A stretch of 64,000 nt of DNA from CAVVNN01 sp963838035. Lineage in GTDB: Bacteria > Actinomycetota > Thermoleophilia > Solirubrobacterales > 70-9. How positions within the stretch are numbered: position 1 is the first letter of the stretch; the number at the start of each line of letters is the position of its first letter. The DNA is taken from NCBI GenBank assembly GCA_963838035.1, contig CAWIPM010000001.1, positions 1 through 64,000 on the forward strand, read 5' to 3'. Both the position numbers and the translations under genes were made by a program. The notes beneath the pieces are model-generated. The model saw only the letters and a list, made by a program, of their open reading frames with translations, had not been told where the DNA came from and ran no database searches. Below, piece after piece: positions 1-7,932 of the stretch.

Positions 1-396
1 GCGTCTGCACCCCGCGACGGACTCCCGCGCCGATCGGTCCCGCCGCCAAGCCGTTCGGCGCCGGGCGAGTTGGCCGCCAGCATCGTCTCCGCGTAGTCGG
101 GCGTCGCCACCGCTTCGATCCGCGATCGCAGGACGTCCGGCCGCAGGATCGCCGGGCGTGGCAAAGGCCCGCTGGTAGGCGGCGACGGCCTGAGCCGCCC
201 CGCGAGGCGAATCGGGGAAGGAGACCGGGACGCCGGCGAGCGACCGCGCCGCGCCGGCTTTGGCAGGTGTCGCGGCGCGGTCGCCGCCGGGCTGGGGGAG
301 AGGGAATGGCCGAGCAGGAGGCCGACGAGCAGCGTGGCGAGGCAGGCGAGGGCGAGACGCCGCCGCCCGGGCGCTGGCCTTCGGTGGGCGGGCGCA
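1..396 (-). pseudogene. conjugative-element protein, N-terminal part, frameshifted and cut by the window edge
   Basis: A minus-strand reading frame starts with ATG at 396, overlapping the TGA of the pilin-like gene by one base (TGATG), so it is the next gene of the same operon. After about ten codons the coding signal changes frame into a hydrophobic stretch (LACLATLLVGLLLGHS) that would be a single membrane anchor. It shifts again near position 170 into a segment ending TMLAANSPGAERL. The gene runs off the left edge. I do not recognise the family. A short anchored protein next to a DUF6112-like pilin suggests a mating-channel or pilus assembly role, which is inference from position only. At least two frameshifts are needed to join the pieces. 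Confidence 0.45.
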
Positions 397-705
397 TCAC
401 TTGACCGCCTGCCCGGAGGTGTAGAAGAAGTTGATCAGCGCCGCCCCGGCGCCGACGACGAAGGCGCCGATCAGCGAGTAGAGGACCTTCTGTTTGCCGT
501 CAGAGGCGTGGCTGAAGTTGTTGGATTTGCTGCCGAGCGCCCACTGTGCGGCGCCGATCAGCAGCCCGGCGGCGCAGCCGAGCAGGACCACCGCGGCGAG
601 CCAGTTGACGAGTTTTTCCAGCGCCGGCGTCCCCGGACCTCCGCTCGGGTTCGGTTTGATGCTGACGGCGGCGAGCTGGAACTTGACGAAGACTGCGAGG
701 GCCAC
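397..705 (-). CDS. DUF6112 / TrbC-VirB2-like small membrane protein of a conjugative element
   Basis: The product is 102 aa, with a GTG start at 705 preceded by AAAGGAG. Two hydrophobic helices are clear, residues about 35-56 (LAAVVLLGCAAGLLIGAAQW) and 74-95 (VLYSLIGAFVVGAGAALINF), separated by a short polar loop with Lys and Ser. This two-helix design and size match actinobacterial DUF6112 proteins and, more loosely, VirB2/TrbC pilins. In conjugative elements these lie in the membrane near VirB4-like ATPases and are thought to form the transfer pilus or pore. The gene sits in a minus-strand run with secreted-protein genes upstream and another anchored protein downstream. It is intact, unlike most of its neighbours. 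Confidence 0.7.
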   Translation of the reverse strand: MALAVFVKFQLAAVSIKPNPSGGPGTPALEKLVNWLAAVVLLGCAAGLLIGAAQWALGSKSNNFSHASDGKQKVLYSLIGAFVVGAGAALINFFYTSGQAVK

Positions 706-723
706 GATGGACTCCTTTGGCTA

Positions 724-741
724 GAAGTGCCTCTGCACTTC
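724..741 (-). promoter_or_regulatory. perfect 7-bp hairpin just upstream of the pilin-like gene ribosome binding site
   Basis: GAAGTGC (724-730) and GCACTTC (735-741) form a perfect stem with a 4-nt loop, ending a few bases before the AAAGGAG that serves the gene starting at 705. It could be an intercistronic RNA processing or stability element. No U tract follows, so it is not a good intrinsic terminator. Confidence 0.4.
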
Positions 742-864
742 CGCTGTCCAACGCGGCCCTCACTTGCATCGGCCTCGGCCGAAATTGGCCGGGGACCGAA
801 GGATCGGGCAGGGGGTCGCCTGCGCCCCGATCAGGCGCCTACGACACCCCGGAGGTCTAGGTCG

Positions 865-1268
865 CTACCGGGTTTCGCAGGTGGCGACGACGACGAAATC
901 GGCGCGTGCGGCTCCGCCCATGTCGGAGCTGGCCGTCACTAGCCCATTCCCGTTTGATCGGGCCGGATTCCACCATCTGAAAGTGGCCGATGATCGCCGT
1001 GATGCTGCCGTGGTGCCAGCCGCAGGCCGCCGGAGATCAGCCGCTCGTTGTGCTTGCAGTTGGCGTGGCCGTGGGCGTAGTTGAACTGGCCGTCGTTCGC
1101 GGTGGTGTCGGTGTCGACGATCTTCCCGAAGCGGTACTTGATCTTGCCGTGGTGGGCTGAGCGAGTTGCGGTCGGACCCGACTGCGCGAGCGCACTTCCA
1201 CCCAGCACGAGCATCACGATTGCGGCCACGACCACGACGGCCGAGCGGCGGCTGAGCTTGATCTTCAT
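865..1268 (-). pseudogene. small secreted protein of the conjugative operon, frameshifted
   Basis: The ATG at 1268 follows AAGGAGG. The N-terminus is a clear Sec signal peptide: MKIKLSRRS, then a hydrophobic run ending near ALAQSG. The mature part reads as a small beta-rich secreted protein with SGGLRLA. Around position 1020 the coding signal moves into the frame reading HHGSITAIIGHFQMVESG, and near 950 into a third frame ending GGAARADFVVVATCETR and a stop at 865. Such short secreted domains ending in VATC-type strands are common in Solirubrobacterales; the function is unknown. The uninterrupted first frame alone would stop at 939 with an unrelated tail. Confidence 0.5.
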
Positions 1269-1305
1269 GGCGTGTCCTCCTTGTTCGACCCGAGCATGTG
1301 GTGGA

Positions 1306-2886
1306 TTACCGCCTCACTCGGATGTAGCGAGGTACGGAGTGTCCTCGCACGTAGGGATACCCGTTCTGTTCGGGCACGACGGCGTTGAAAACGAATCTCG
1401 TAGTCCTCGGCACCGGGGAGAAGGCGTAGGCGGCGCGGTAGTGACAGAGCGCGTCGGTCTTCGCGCGCCGGACGAGAAACCGGCGCTTCGAGCCAGGCAC
1501 CGTCCCGCGCATGACGACGACGCGCAGGGCGCAGCTCGGCCCGGCGATCTCCCCGGAGAAGTAGATCCGTTTGTGGACGCGGGTGCGGTGGCGGCTCAGG
1601 TGGAGCGTCACCCGGGTCCGCATGTGGAGGGTCAGGTCGGTGGAGGTCTGGAAGGCGCCGAAGCGGTAGGCGACGCGGAAGGACCGCGAAGGGCCCCGGC
1701 GCACCTTGAACGTCCAGCCGCCATTTTCGTTCGTCGTCGCGGTGCCGATCAGGTGGAAGGGGCGGCCGGGCAGATCGGTATGGCCCTGGAGGCAGACCTG
1801 GGCGTTGGCGACCGGGTTGCCTGCCGGGTCGCGGAGGCGCCCGCGGATCAGGGCGCGGTTGCGGAACGCCAGGGTCCGCTCGCCCTTGTGGTTGCCCGCG
1901 AAGCCGGCGGTGATCGTGTTCCCCCCGCCGACCGATGAGCCGGGGCAGAGGTTGTTGACCAGCACTTCCTTCGATTCGCAGGCGGCGTTGGGCGTCCCCG
2001 TCTGCGCGTAGTCGTAGGCGCAGACGGAGATCGAGTTGACGCCCTCTCGGAACGGCGCCTGCGCCGTGTCGAGCGTGTAGGTCTTGCCGAAGCTCGGCGG
2101 GCAGGGCGAGAGGCGCGAGGTCATGTTCCCCGGCAGGGGATTGCAGGACCCGGAGAGATCGTCGCCCGTCGCTCCCTGCCCGTTGACGACCACCTGGACC
2201 GACTGCAACCCGGCGCCCTGGTCGGCGGCCGAGACGGAGATCGTCTGCGGCCCGCGCAGTTCCGCGCCCGAGAACATCGAGCCGCCGATCGAGATGGTCG
2301 GAGAAACAACGTCGGTGAGCTGGATGCGGACCTGCTTGACGTAGGTGTGCGCCCCTCCGGCGGCGCCGACGCAGCGGTTCCCGTTCGTTCGGCTGCGTGC
2401 ATTCCAGGCGAGCGACCAAGAAGCGCCAGTTGCCGGCCGGGATGCCCGACTCGTGTCCCTGGTCGTCGTTCTGGTTCTCGTAGGAGAGGCCCGCTCCGCT
2501 GTCGGGGGAGACCGCGAGGTAGCCGTGCTGGCCGTCTTCGGTCGCCAGGCGGCTGAACGTCGATCCGCCGGTGATGTAGGTGCCCGCGGGCGCCGTCCAC
2601 ACCCAGGCGCCGAAGCCGCCCTGCACGGTCCCGGTTTCGCCGTCGGTCAGGGCGTGGGTGATCTGGAGGCCCGGGCGCCGACGGAGAGCAGTCCGCGCGC
2701 GGCGGTGTAGTGAGTGGTCGAGGCGGTGAAGCCCGCGTCGTCCGCGCCGGTGTAGACGCCCGGCGAACACTGAGCGACGATGTAGCTGCCGGCCTGGGCG
2801 CTCGACGGGAGGAGAAAGAGCGCCACCATCAGGGCGACGGGCAGCCACCGGGCCACGTTGGTCAGTTGTCGGATCGCGTCTCTCAT
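1306..2886 (-). pseudogene. large secreted Ig-like/adhesin-type protein of the conjugative operon, two apparent frameshifts
   Basis: The ATG at 2886 opens a signal peptide (WLPVALMVALFLLPSSAQAG). The mature protein, about 520 aa if the frames are joined, contains a carbohydrate-binding-like first part (VQGGFGAWVWTAPAGTYITG), a middle Ig-like part (ISVSAADQGAGLQSVQVVV) with paired cysteines, and a C-terminal carboxypeptidase-regulatory-like beta domain (RGRLRDPAGNPVANAQVCLQ) ending IRVRR. Frame changes near 2655 (one C missing from a CCCC run) and near 2380 (GGG run) break it; both lie in homopolymers. Surface adhesins in this position may promote mating-pair contact (inference). It lies directly downstream of the sigma-factor gene with a 10-base gap. 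Confidence 0.6.
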
Positions 2887-2896
2887 CACTTGCCTC

Positions 2897-4102
2897 TCAG
2901 GGTCCGAACTGCTGGTTTGCGACTTGAGTGGGGGTCGAGCTGGAGCTGCTCGCGCTCGATTCAGGAGGAGGACTCGATTCGGCGACCGGCGCCGATTCGA
3001 CCGGCGCGCTGCTCGCTTCCGAGCCTCCCGCCGCCGACTCCAGCGACTGCGACGCGACGGCTTCGGTCGCGTGCTTCGTGTGTTCCGCGCTCGCGGTGGC
3101 GCTGCCACCCCCGCTCCGCTGCTTGCCGTTGGTCGGGCTCGGCGACTTCGGTTCGGGCGGCGGCGAAGGCGCGGGGTTGGTCCTCGGGGTCAGGGGAGCG
3201 ACGCGCGGCGCGTCGGCGACGTTGCGGTGCTTCGGCGCGGGCGCGCTCGCACCGCCTCCGCCGCCGATCAGGTTCACCCCGCCGACGCCAGGGCCGACCA
3301 CTCCGCTCGCCAGGCAGGCGAGCGCGGCGGTGGCGCAGACGCCGGCCGCGCGTCCGGCGCTGCCGCCGAGCGCGGCGGTCGCCGACGGCTCGGCGCCACC
3401 GCCGAAGGGAAGGCGGCGAGCGAGATCCTGCGCCCGCGCCCAGCCGTGGCCGATGCCCCGGCTGATCGTCTCGGCGACCGCCTCGACGCCGGCCGGGAGG
3501 TGCGGGGCGGTCGCCTTTTCTGCCAGTGAGATGTAGGCGGCGAGGCCGACGATGATCTCCAGCTCGTCGAGGCTGTCGACGCCGAGCAGCTGGTGAAGGT
3601 GCTTGCGCGCCGCTTCGTGGCAGCGCTGCGCCTTGGAGGGGTGCCAGTGAAGTTCGCGGGCCGCTTCGCGGACGGCCATGCCCTCGAAGTAGGCAAGCTC
3701 GAGCAGCCGCCTCTCCTCGACCGTCAGTTGGTCGACCGCCTCCTGCACCTTCCGCAGCCGGTCCTCATCGAGGGTCGCGTCCTCGGGGCTTCGCCCCAGC
3801 TCGTCCTCGATCGCCTCGGCCTTGTCGGTCGAGACGATCTGGGGCGAGCGGCCCTGTGCTTCCAGCAGGCTCTTGGTCCGTCGCCAGGCGCAGGTGATGA
3901 GCCAGCCCGCCGGGCTGTCGATCTCCTCGCCTTCGGCGACCTTGCGGCTGTATTCGAGTGCCGCCGTCGCAAACAGTTCGTCGCCGTGGCTGGCGATGAA
4001 CTGAGGTGAAAAACGCTTGCGTCGGAGGAACTGGATGAAGCCCAGCCGGGCCTCCTCCAGCTCGGACTGCTTCAACTCACTGTTGGCCTTGCGTCCGTAC
4101 AT
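2897..4102 (-). CDS. ECF-like sigma-70 factor fused to a transmembrane segment and Ser/Pro-rich tail
   Basis: The product is 401 aa; ATG at 4102 follows AAAGGA. Residues about 20-95 look like sigma region 2 (FATAALEYSRKV, WLITCAWRRTKSLLE). Residues about 115-175 look like region 4 with an HTH (LTVEERRLLELAYFEGMAVR, then AARELHWHPSKAQRCHEAAR). After a linker, residues about 250-285 form a hydrophobic span (CATAALACLASGVVGPGVGG), followed by about 110 residues rich in Pro, Ser, Ala and Glu with no fold. Reading: an alternative sigma factor tethered to the membrane, with the tail outside or in the cell wall. It heads the minus-strand conjugation operon and starts beside a large palindrome, so it probably controls transfer genes (inference). 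The frame is intact. Confidence 0.7.
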   Translation of the reverse strand: MYGRKANSELKQSELEEARLGFIQFLRRKRFSPQFIASHGDELFATAALEYSRKVAEGEEIDSPAGWLITCAWRRTKSLLEAQGRSPQIVSTDKAEAIEDELGRSPEDATLDEDRLRKVQEAVDQLTVEERRLLELAYFEGMAVREAARELHWHPSKAQRCHEAARKHLHQLLGVDSLDELEIIVGLAAYISLAEKATAPHLPAGVEAVAETISRGIGHGWARAQDLARRLPFGGGAEPSATAALGGSAGRAAGVCATAALACLASGVVGPGVGGVNLIGGGGGASAPAPKHRNVADAPRVAPLTPRTNPAPSPPPEPKSPSPTNGKQRSGGGSATASAEHTKHATEAVASQSLESAAGGSEASSAPVESAPVAESSPPPESSASSSSSTPTQVANQQFGP

Positions 4103-4190
4103 CGGTCCTTTCGGAACTTCGATGTTTACGACGAGCCAGCCAAAGCGCTCATCTCAAGTGTAGGTATCTGCGCTCTGACTGCTACCCGGA

Positions 4191-4260
4191 CTGTCCAGCG
4201 CGGAAGCCATTTGCATCGGCTCAGCTCGAAAACGATGCAAACCGACCTGCCGCTGGACAG
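4191..4260. repeat. symmetrical nested inverted repeat (70 bp), oriT or operator candidate
   Basis: Outer arms CTGTCCAGCG (4191-4200) and CGCTGGACAG (4251-4260) are perfect 10-bp complements. Inner arms TTTGCATCG (4210-4218) and CGATGCAAA (4233-4241) are perfect 9-bp complements. The spacers between outer and inner arms are 9 nt on both sides and the central loop is 14 nt, so the whole is exactly symmetrical. It lies between the divergent sigma-factor gene (start 4102) and lipoprotein gene (start 4270), inside the conjugation module. Possible roles: relaxase nic/oriT hairpin, or a binding site for two dimers of a regulator. Confidence 0.75.
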
Positions 4261-4269
4261 CAGGGGCGG

Positions 4270-4752
4270 ATGCACCCCGCCCATCACATCTCGCCGTGCC
4301 GTCGCCGCGCCGGGGCATCGCTCGGGCTGGCGCTCCTCGCCGTTGCCCTCGTCGGCTGCTCCTCGGGTGACACCAACACCCAGGCCGGCTCGTCACTTCT
4401 GAGCGGCACGCGCGGCGGGTCGATCGCTGCCGAGCAGCTCGCGCCCGCCGCCCGCGTCGCCCGCCGCTTCGCCTACGCCTACGCCCGCAGCATCTACAGG
4501 CGGCGCCCGCCTCGGCTGCCGGGCGCCACCGCCGCCCTCCGCCGCGACCTCTCGGCGGCGGCGTCGAGGGTGCCGCCCGCTCGGCGCGGCCTTCACCCTC
4601 GCGCCCTCGCCGTGACCCTGCGACCGCGCGGCGCCGCGCTGGCCGGCGTGGTCGAGATCGGCGACGGTCGCTCGCCGCCGTTCTCGGTCGGCTTCCTCGT
4701 TCGGAAACAAGGCTCGCGCTGGCGGGTCGTCACGATCTCGCCGCCGGGCTGA
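4270..4752 (+). CDS. lipoprotein of the conjugative element
   Basis: The product is 160 aa. The N-terminus has Arg residues, a hydrophobic core (LGLALLAVALVG) and a lipobox ending in Cys (ALVGCSSG), so it should be a lipidated extracytoplasmic protein. The mature part is Ala/Arg-rich with a C-terminal beta-strand pattern (PPFSVGFLVRKQGSRWRVVT), as in NTF2-like VirB8/TcpC-type conjugation lipoproteins; that assignment is tentative. The ATG is ten bases after the nested palindrome. The next gene begins eight bases after its stop, so it is probably cotranscribed with the cell-wall hydrolase. Confidence 0.6.
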   Translation: MHPAHHISPCRRRAGASLGLALLAVALVGCSSGDTNTQAGSSLLSGTRGGSIAAEQLAPAARVARRFAYAYARSIYRRRPPRLPGATAALRRDLSAAASRVPPARRGLHPRALAVTLRPRGAALAGVVEIGDGRSPPFSVGFLVRKQGSRWRVVTISPPG

Positions 4753-4759
4753 GGGTGCC

Positions 4760-5781
4760 GTGGAGGCCGGCTCACTCCCCGCTCCCCGCGCGCCGAAGCT
4801 GCTGCTCGGCCTGCCGCTCGGGTTGCTCGCCGCCCTGATCGGCGTCCTGCTCGCGGTCACGGTGATGTTCGGCGCCTCGCCGAGCTGCGGCGGAGGGGAA
4901 TCCGTCGGGGCGCTCAGCTCGAAGGTGCCGAAACGCCTGGTCCCGATCTACGAGCAGGCGGCGGCGAAGTACGGGCTGGGGGAGGAAGGCCCGTCGATCC
5001 TCGCCGGGATCAACTGGGTCGAGACCGGCTTCGGCACGAACCTCGGCGTCTCCTCGGCGGAAGCCGAAGGCTGGATGCAGTTCCTCCCTTCGAGCTGGGA
5101 AGCCTTCGGCGTCGACGGCAACGGCGACGGCATCAAGGACCCCTACAACCCCTGGGACGCGATCTTCGCCGCCGCCCGCCTGCTGCGCGCCTCCGGCGCT
5201 CCGCAGGACTGGCACGCGGCGATCTTCAGCTACAACCATGCGGAGTTGGTACGTCGCCGAGGTCCTGGCGCGACGCGCACCGCTTCGCCGGCGATGGCAC
5301 GGTCGAGGCTGCCAGCGGCGGCGGCTGCGCCGCGGCGGCTGGCGCTCCCAACGAGACCGTCGCGCGGATGGTCGCCGAGGCCGCCCGCCTCAGCGCCCTC
5401 CGCCCGACCTCCGAATACGTCTGGGGCGGCTCCCACGGCTCCTCGCCGACTCCGCCCAACGGGCCCTTCGACTGTTCGAGCGCCGTCAGTCACCTGCTCC
5501 AGGTCGGCGGCTTCGGCAACCCGACGATGGACACGACGCTGCTGGTGGGCTGGGGCGAACCGGGACCGGGGCGGTGGGTGACGATCTTCGTCAAGCCCTA
5601 CGGCGCCGAAGCCCACACCTTCATCCGCTTCTCGGCGCGGACGTGACGCCGCCGGGCGAGCGCTATTGGGGCACCTCGGGGATCGTCGCCCCCGGGCAAG
5701 GGTCCGGGCTGGATCGGCGAAGACAAGTTCTCCGCCTCCTACCTGGCCGGATTCGAGATGCGGCACCCGCCGGGGCTGTGA
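4760..5781 (+). pseudogene. bifunctional lytic transglycosylase / NlpC-P60 hydrolase, frameshifted
   Basis: GTG start. There is a TM anchor at residues about 18-36 (LLAALIGVLLAVTVMFGA), then an SLT-type transglycosylase domain (NWVETGFG with the likely catalytic Glu, GWMQFLPSSWE, YNPWDAIFAAARLLR). Near 5240 the reading frame changes. A C40 NlpC/P60 domain follows (FDCSSAVSHLLQVGGF with the catalytic Cys, EAHTFIRF with a likely His), and the end (FSASYLAGFEMRHPPGL) lies in yet another frame. About three or four one-base shifts are needed. Enzymes with this domain pair drill the peptidoglycan for the mating channel in Gram-positive conjugative elements. Its place just before xis/int fits that role. 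Confidence 0.7.
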
Positions 5782-5964
5782 TGGCGCCTGGACTCAGGAG
5801 CTCGCCGCCCGCTGGATTGCCTGCGCGGATTGTCCGCGCCTCTTTCAGGGGGGTCACTTTGTGCAGCTGCGGACTTGGTGCGTCATGCAGAGCAGGTCGC
5901 ATCCAGCCGAACCCGGCGCGGTGGATCCGCACATGCAATCCAGCGTTCCAGCAGGAGGCTCACG

Positions 5965-6186
5965 ATGGCGACGGCTGACCGCCTTCGCGTTCGGCGAGGT
6001 TCGGAGGGCTGCCTGTGGACCGCGCACGAGGTCGCGGAGTTGCTCGGCGTCTCGCATGAGTACGTCTGGCAGCTCTCGCGCGAAGGGCGTATCCCCACGG
6101 TGTGCCTCGGCCGGACCCGGCGCTACCGCCGCGAGTCGATCCTTGCCTGGCTCGAACAGATCGAGTCGCCGGGCGGCCGCGTCTAG
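5965..6186 (+). CDS. excisionase-type helix-turn-helix protein
   Basis: The product is 73 aa with an MerR/Xis-like winged helix: LWTAHEVAELLGVSHEYVWQ, then REGRIPTVCLGRTRRYRRES (recognition region and wing), ending with an amphipathic helix. ATG at 5965 follows GGAGG. It stops 15 bases before the integrase ATG, the usual xis-int order. Proteins of this class bend DNA at att sites and bias tyrosine recombinases toward excision; some also repress. A frameshifted relative lies in the same position before the second integrase at 32.4 kb. Confidence 0.85.
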   Translation: MATADRLRVRRGSEGCLWTAHEVAELLGVSHEYVWQLSREGRIPTVCLGRTRRYRRESILAWLEQIESPGGRV

Positions 6187-6201
6187 GCGGGGGTGGTCCT
6201 G

Positions 6202-7386
6202 ATGGGTCAGGACAACGGTCAGCGTCGGGCCTACGGCTCGGGATCGCTGTATCCACATCGCGGCTCCTGGTACGCGAAGTGGTACGTCGGCACTCGGCAG
6301 ATCAAGCGGAAGATCGGCCGCCAGCGCAAGCGCGGCAGCCGCGAGGGCCTGACCAAGGCCCAGGCCGAGAAGGAGATGCGCCGGCTCATGCGAGAGGTGA
6401 AGGCGACGCCACAAGAGCGCCTGACCCTGCGCGAGGTCGGCGACGCCTACATCGCCCATATCCGCGACTTCCTCGAACGCAAGCCATCGACAGTTCAGGA
6501 CTACGGAGGCATCCTCAACAAAGCCGAGCGGGGGCTGCCGAAGAAGACGATCGATCGCTACGGCGGCGCTGACATCGAAGACTACGTCTCGTCGATGAAG
6601 AAGGCGGGCCGCTCGCCAAAGACGATCAGCAACCACTTGAACTTCCTCCACGGTCTCTTTGCCTTCGCAGAGAGGCGCCGTTGGGCATCGGGCAACGCGG
6701 TCGCCGAAGCCGAACGGCCACGAGCCGACGGCGCCGATCCCGATATCCGTTTCATCGACCTAGAGGATCTCGAGGCGCTCCTGCAGGAGGTCCCCGACGA
6801 CGTTCTGGGCACGGTCGAGCGGCCGCTCTACCTGACCGCTGCGATGACCGGCTTGCGTCAGGGCGAGCTGATCGCCCTGCGCTGGAAAGACGTCGACTGG
6901 AAGGCCGGCCTGATCCGCGTTCGCCGCAACTACACCCGCGGGCGCTTCGGCACCCCGAAGACGAAACGATCGAGCCGAGCCGTCCCGATGCCCGGGCGCG
7001 TCGCCACGGAGCTCAAACAGCACCTCAAGTGCTCGAACTACACCGGCGCCCAGGATCTCGTCTTCTGCCATCCCGAGACCGGCGCCCCGTTCGACGCCTC
7101 GAAGATGAGGAAGCGCTTCAAGGTCGCGCTCAAGGCGGCCGGCGTCCGCTCGATCCGCTTTCACGATCTCCGGCACACGTTCGGCACGAGGATGGCCGCC
7201 GCCGGGGCGCCGTTGCGGACCATTCAGGAGTGGATGGGCCACCGCGACTACAAGACCACCGAAATCTATGCCGACTATGCGCCCGATCCGGTCCAGGGCG
7301 CCCGCTGGGCCGAGGCTGCCTTCGCCGACGAAGAGGAAGACGAAGAGGACGGCCACGCAACGGACGATGAAAACGATGCCAGCTAG
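6202..7386 (+). CDS. int: tyrosine recombinase (integrase) of the conjugative element
   Basis: About 394 aa, the full length for phage/ICE integrases. The N-terminal arm-binding domain begins YGSGSLYPHRGSWYAKWYVG. A SAM-like core-binding domain spans about residues 75-165. The catalytic domain carries Arg (TGLRQGELIAL), HxxR (FHDLRHTFGTRM), His (GHRDYKTT) and the nucleophile Tyr (EIYADYAP). All five active-site positions look intact, so the enzyme should cut and join att sites. ATG at 6202 is chosen; an in-frame GTG lies at 6193. The proposed target is the 3' half of tRNA-Met, copies of which recur downstream with arm-like repeats. A damaged paralogue lies at 32.6-33.8 kb. Confidence 0.92.
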   Translation: MGQDNGQRRAYGSGSLYPHRGSWYAKWYVGTRQIKRKIGRQRKRGSREGLTKAQAEKEMRRLMREVKATPQERLTLREVGDAYIAHIRDFLERKPSTVQDYGGILNKAERGLPKKTIDRYGGADIEDYVSSMKKAGRSPKTISNHLNFLHGLFAFAERRRWASGNAVAEAERPRADGADPDIRFIDLEDLEALLQEVPDDVLGTVERPLYLTAAMTGLRQGELIALRWKDVDWKAGLIRVRRNYTRGRFGTPKTKRSSRAVPMPGRVATELKQHLKCSNYTGAQDLVFCHPETGAPFDASKMRKRFKVALKAAGVRSIRFHDLRHTFGTRMAAAGAPLRTIQEWMGHRDYKTTEIYADYAPDPVQGARWAEAAFADEEEDEEDGHATDDENDAS

Positions 7387-7408
7387 GCCAGTAGGCCCGC
7401 AAGCTGGC
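7378..7408. repeat. inverted repeat between integrase and hicB
   Basis: GCCAGCT (7378-7384) and AGCTGGC (7402-7408) are perfect 7-bp complements with a 17-nt spacer, spanning the integrase stop and the region just before hicB. HicB antitoxins usually bind palindromes in their own promoter, so this is an operator candidate; it could also be a weak transcription barrier for int. Confidence 0.4.
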
Positions 7409-7429
7409 GTAAGCTAGATGGGAGCGGTT

Positions 7430-7654
7430 ATGGCAGATGCACAAGAAATCGAGCTGGTCTTCGAGCCCCAGGATGAGGGTGGCTACCACGTCTACGCGCC
7501 AGACCTTCCGGGTCTCCACACCCAGGGCGATGACCTTGACGACGCGATGACGAACGCCAACGAGGCGGTCGCCCTCTACGTCGAGGGACTGCGCGAAGAC
7601 GGCGAGCCGCTCGACAGCGGCGTGATCCGCCGCACGATTCCCCTGCCGGCGTGA
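7430..7654 (+). CDS. hicB: HicB-family antitoxin
   Basis: 74 aa from the ATG at 7430, which has a GGGAGCGG ribosome site; an in-frame ATG at 7418 is less likely. The sequence shows the HicB partial RNase-H-like fold: IELVFEPQDEGGYHVYAPDLPG, TQGDDLDDAMTNANEAV and YVEGLREDGEPL. No C-terminal DNA-binding domain is visible, which is usual for the short class. The stop overlaps the GTG of hicA (GTGA), giving translational coupling. The order is antitoxin first, the reverse of the E. coli hicAB arrangement. It should neutralise HicA and stabilise the element or act in phage defence. Confidence 0.85.
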   Translation: MADAQEIELVFEPQDEGGYHVYAPDLPGLHTQGDDLDDAMTNANEAVALYVEGLREDGEPLDSGVIRRTIPLPA

Positions 7655-7878
7655 GCCCGCGCCAGCCGGTCGTCTCCGGCGAGCGCCTGATCAAGGCGCT
7701 AGGCAAGGAGGGCTGGGAAATCGTCCGTCAACGCGGCAGCCACGTCCGCTTGAAGAAGCCGGGGCGTAGGTACGCGCTTGTCGTCCCGCGGCACCGCGAA
7801 ATCCGCCGCGGCACGCTCGCCGGCATCCTGCGCGATGCCGACCTCAGCGCCGAGAGGCTTCGCCAACTCCTCCGGTAG
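7651..7878 (+). CDS. hicA: HicA-family mRNA interferase toxin
   Basis: 75 aa, double-stranded-RNA-binding-like fold. Motifs: SGERLIKALGKEGWEIVRQR, the catalytic His in GSHVRLKK, VVPRHREIRRGTLAGILRDA and LSAERLRQLL. These match HicA toxins, which cleave mRNA when freed from HicB. The product is a little longer than the shortest HicA proteins but full for the family. It is translationally coupled to hicB and followed after 54 bases by the GHKL-nuclease gene, forming a compact defence-like cargo block behind the integrase. Confidence 0.87.
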   Translation: MSPRQPVVSGERLIKALGKEGWEIVRQRGSHVRLKKPGRRYALVVPRHREIRRGTLAGILRDADLSAERLRQLLR

Positions 7879-7932
7879 ATGGCTGAGGGCTTCGGTACCG
7901 TCTCGTCGGCGCGACCATAGCGGAGGGAAAGT

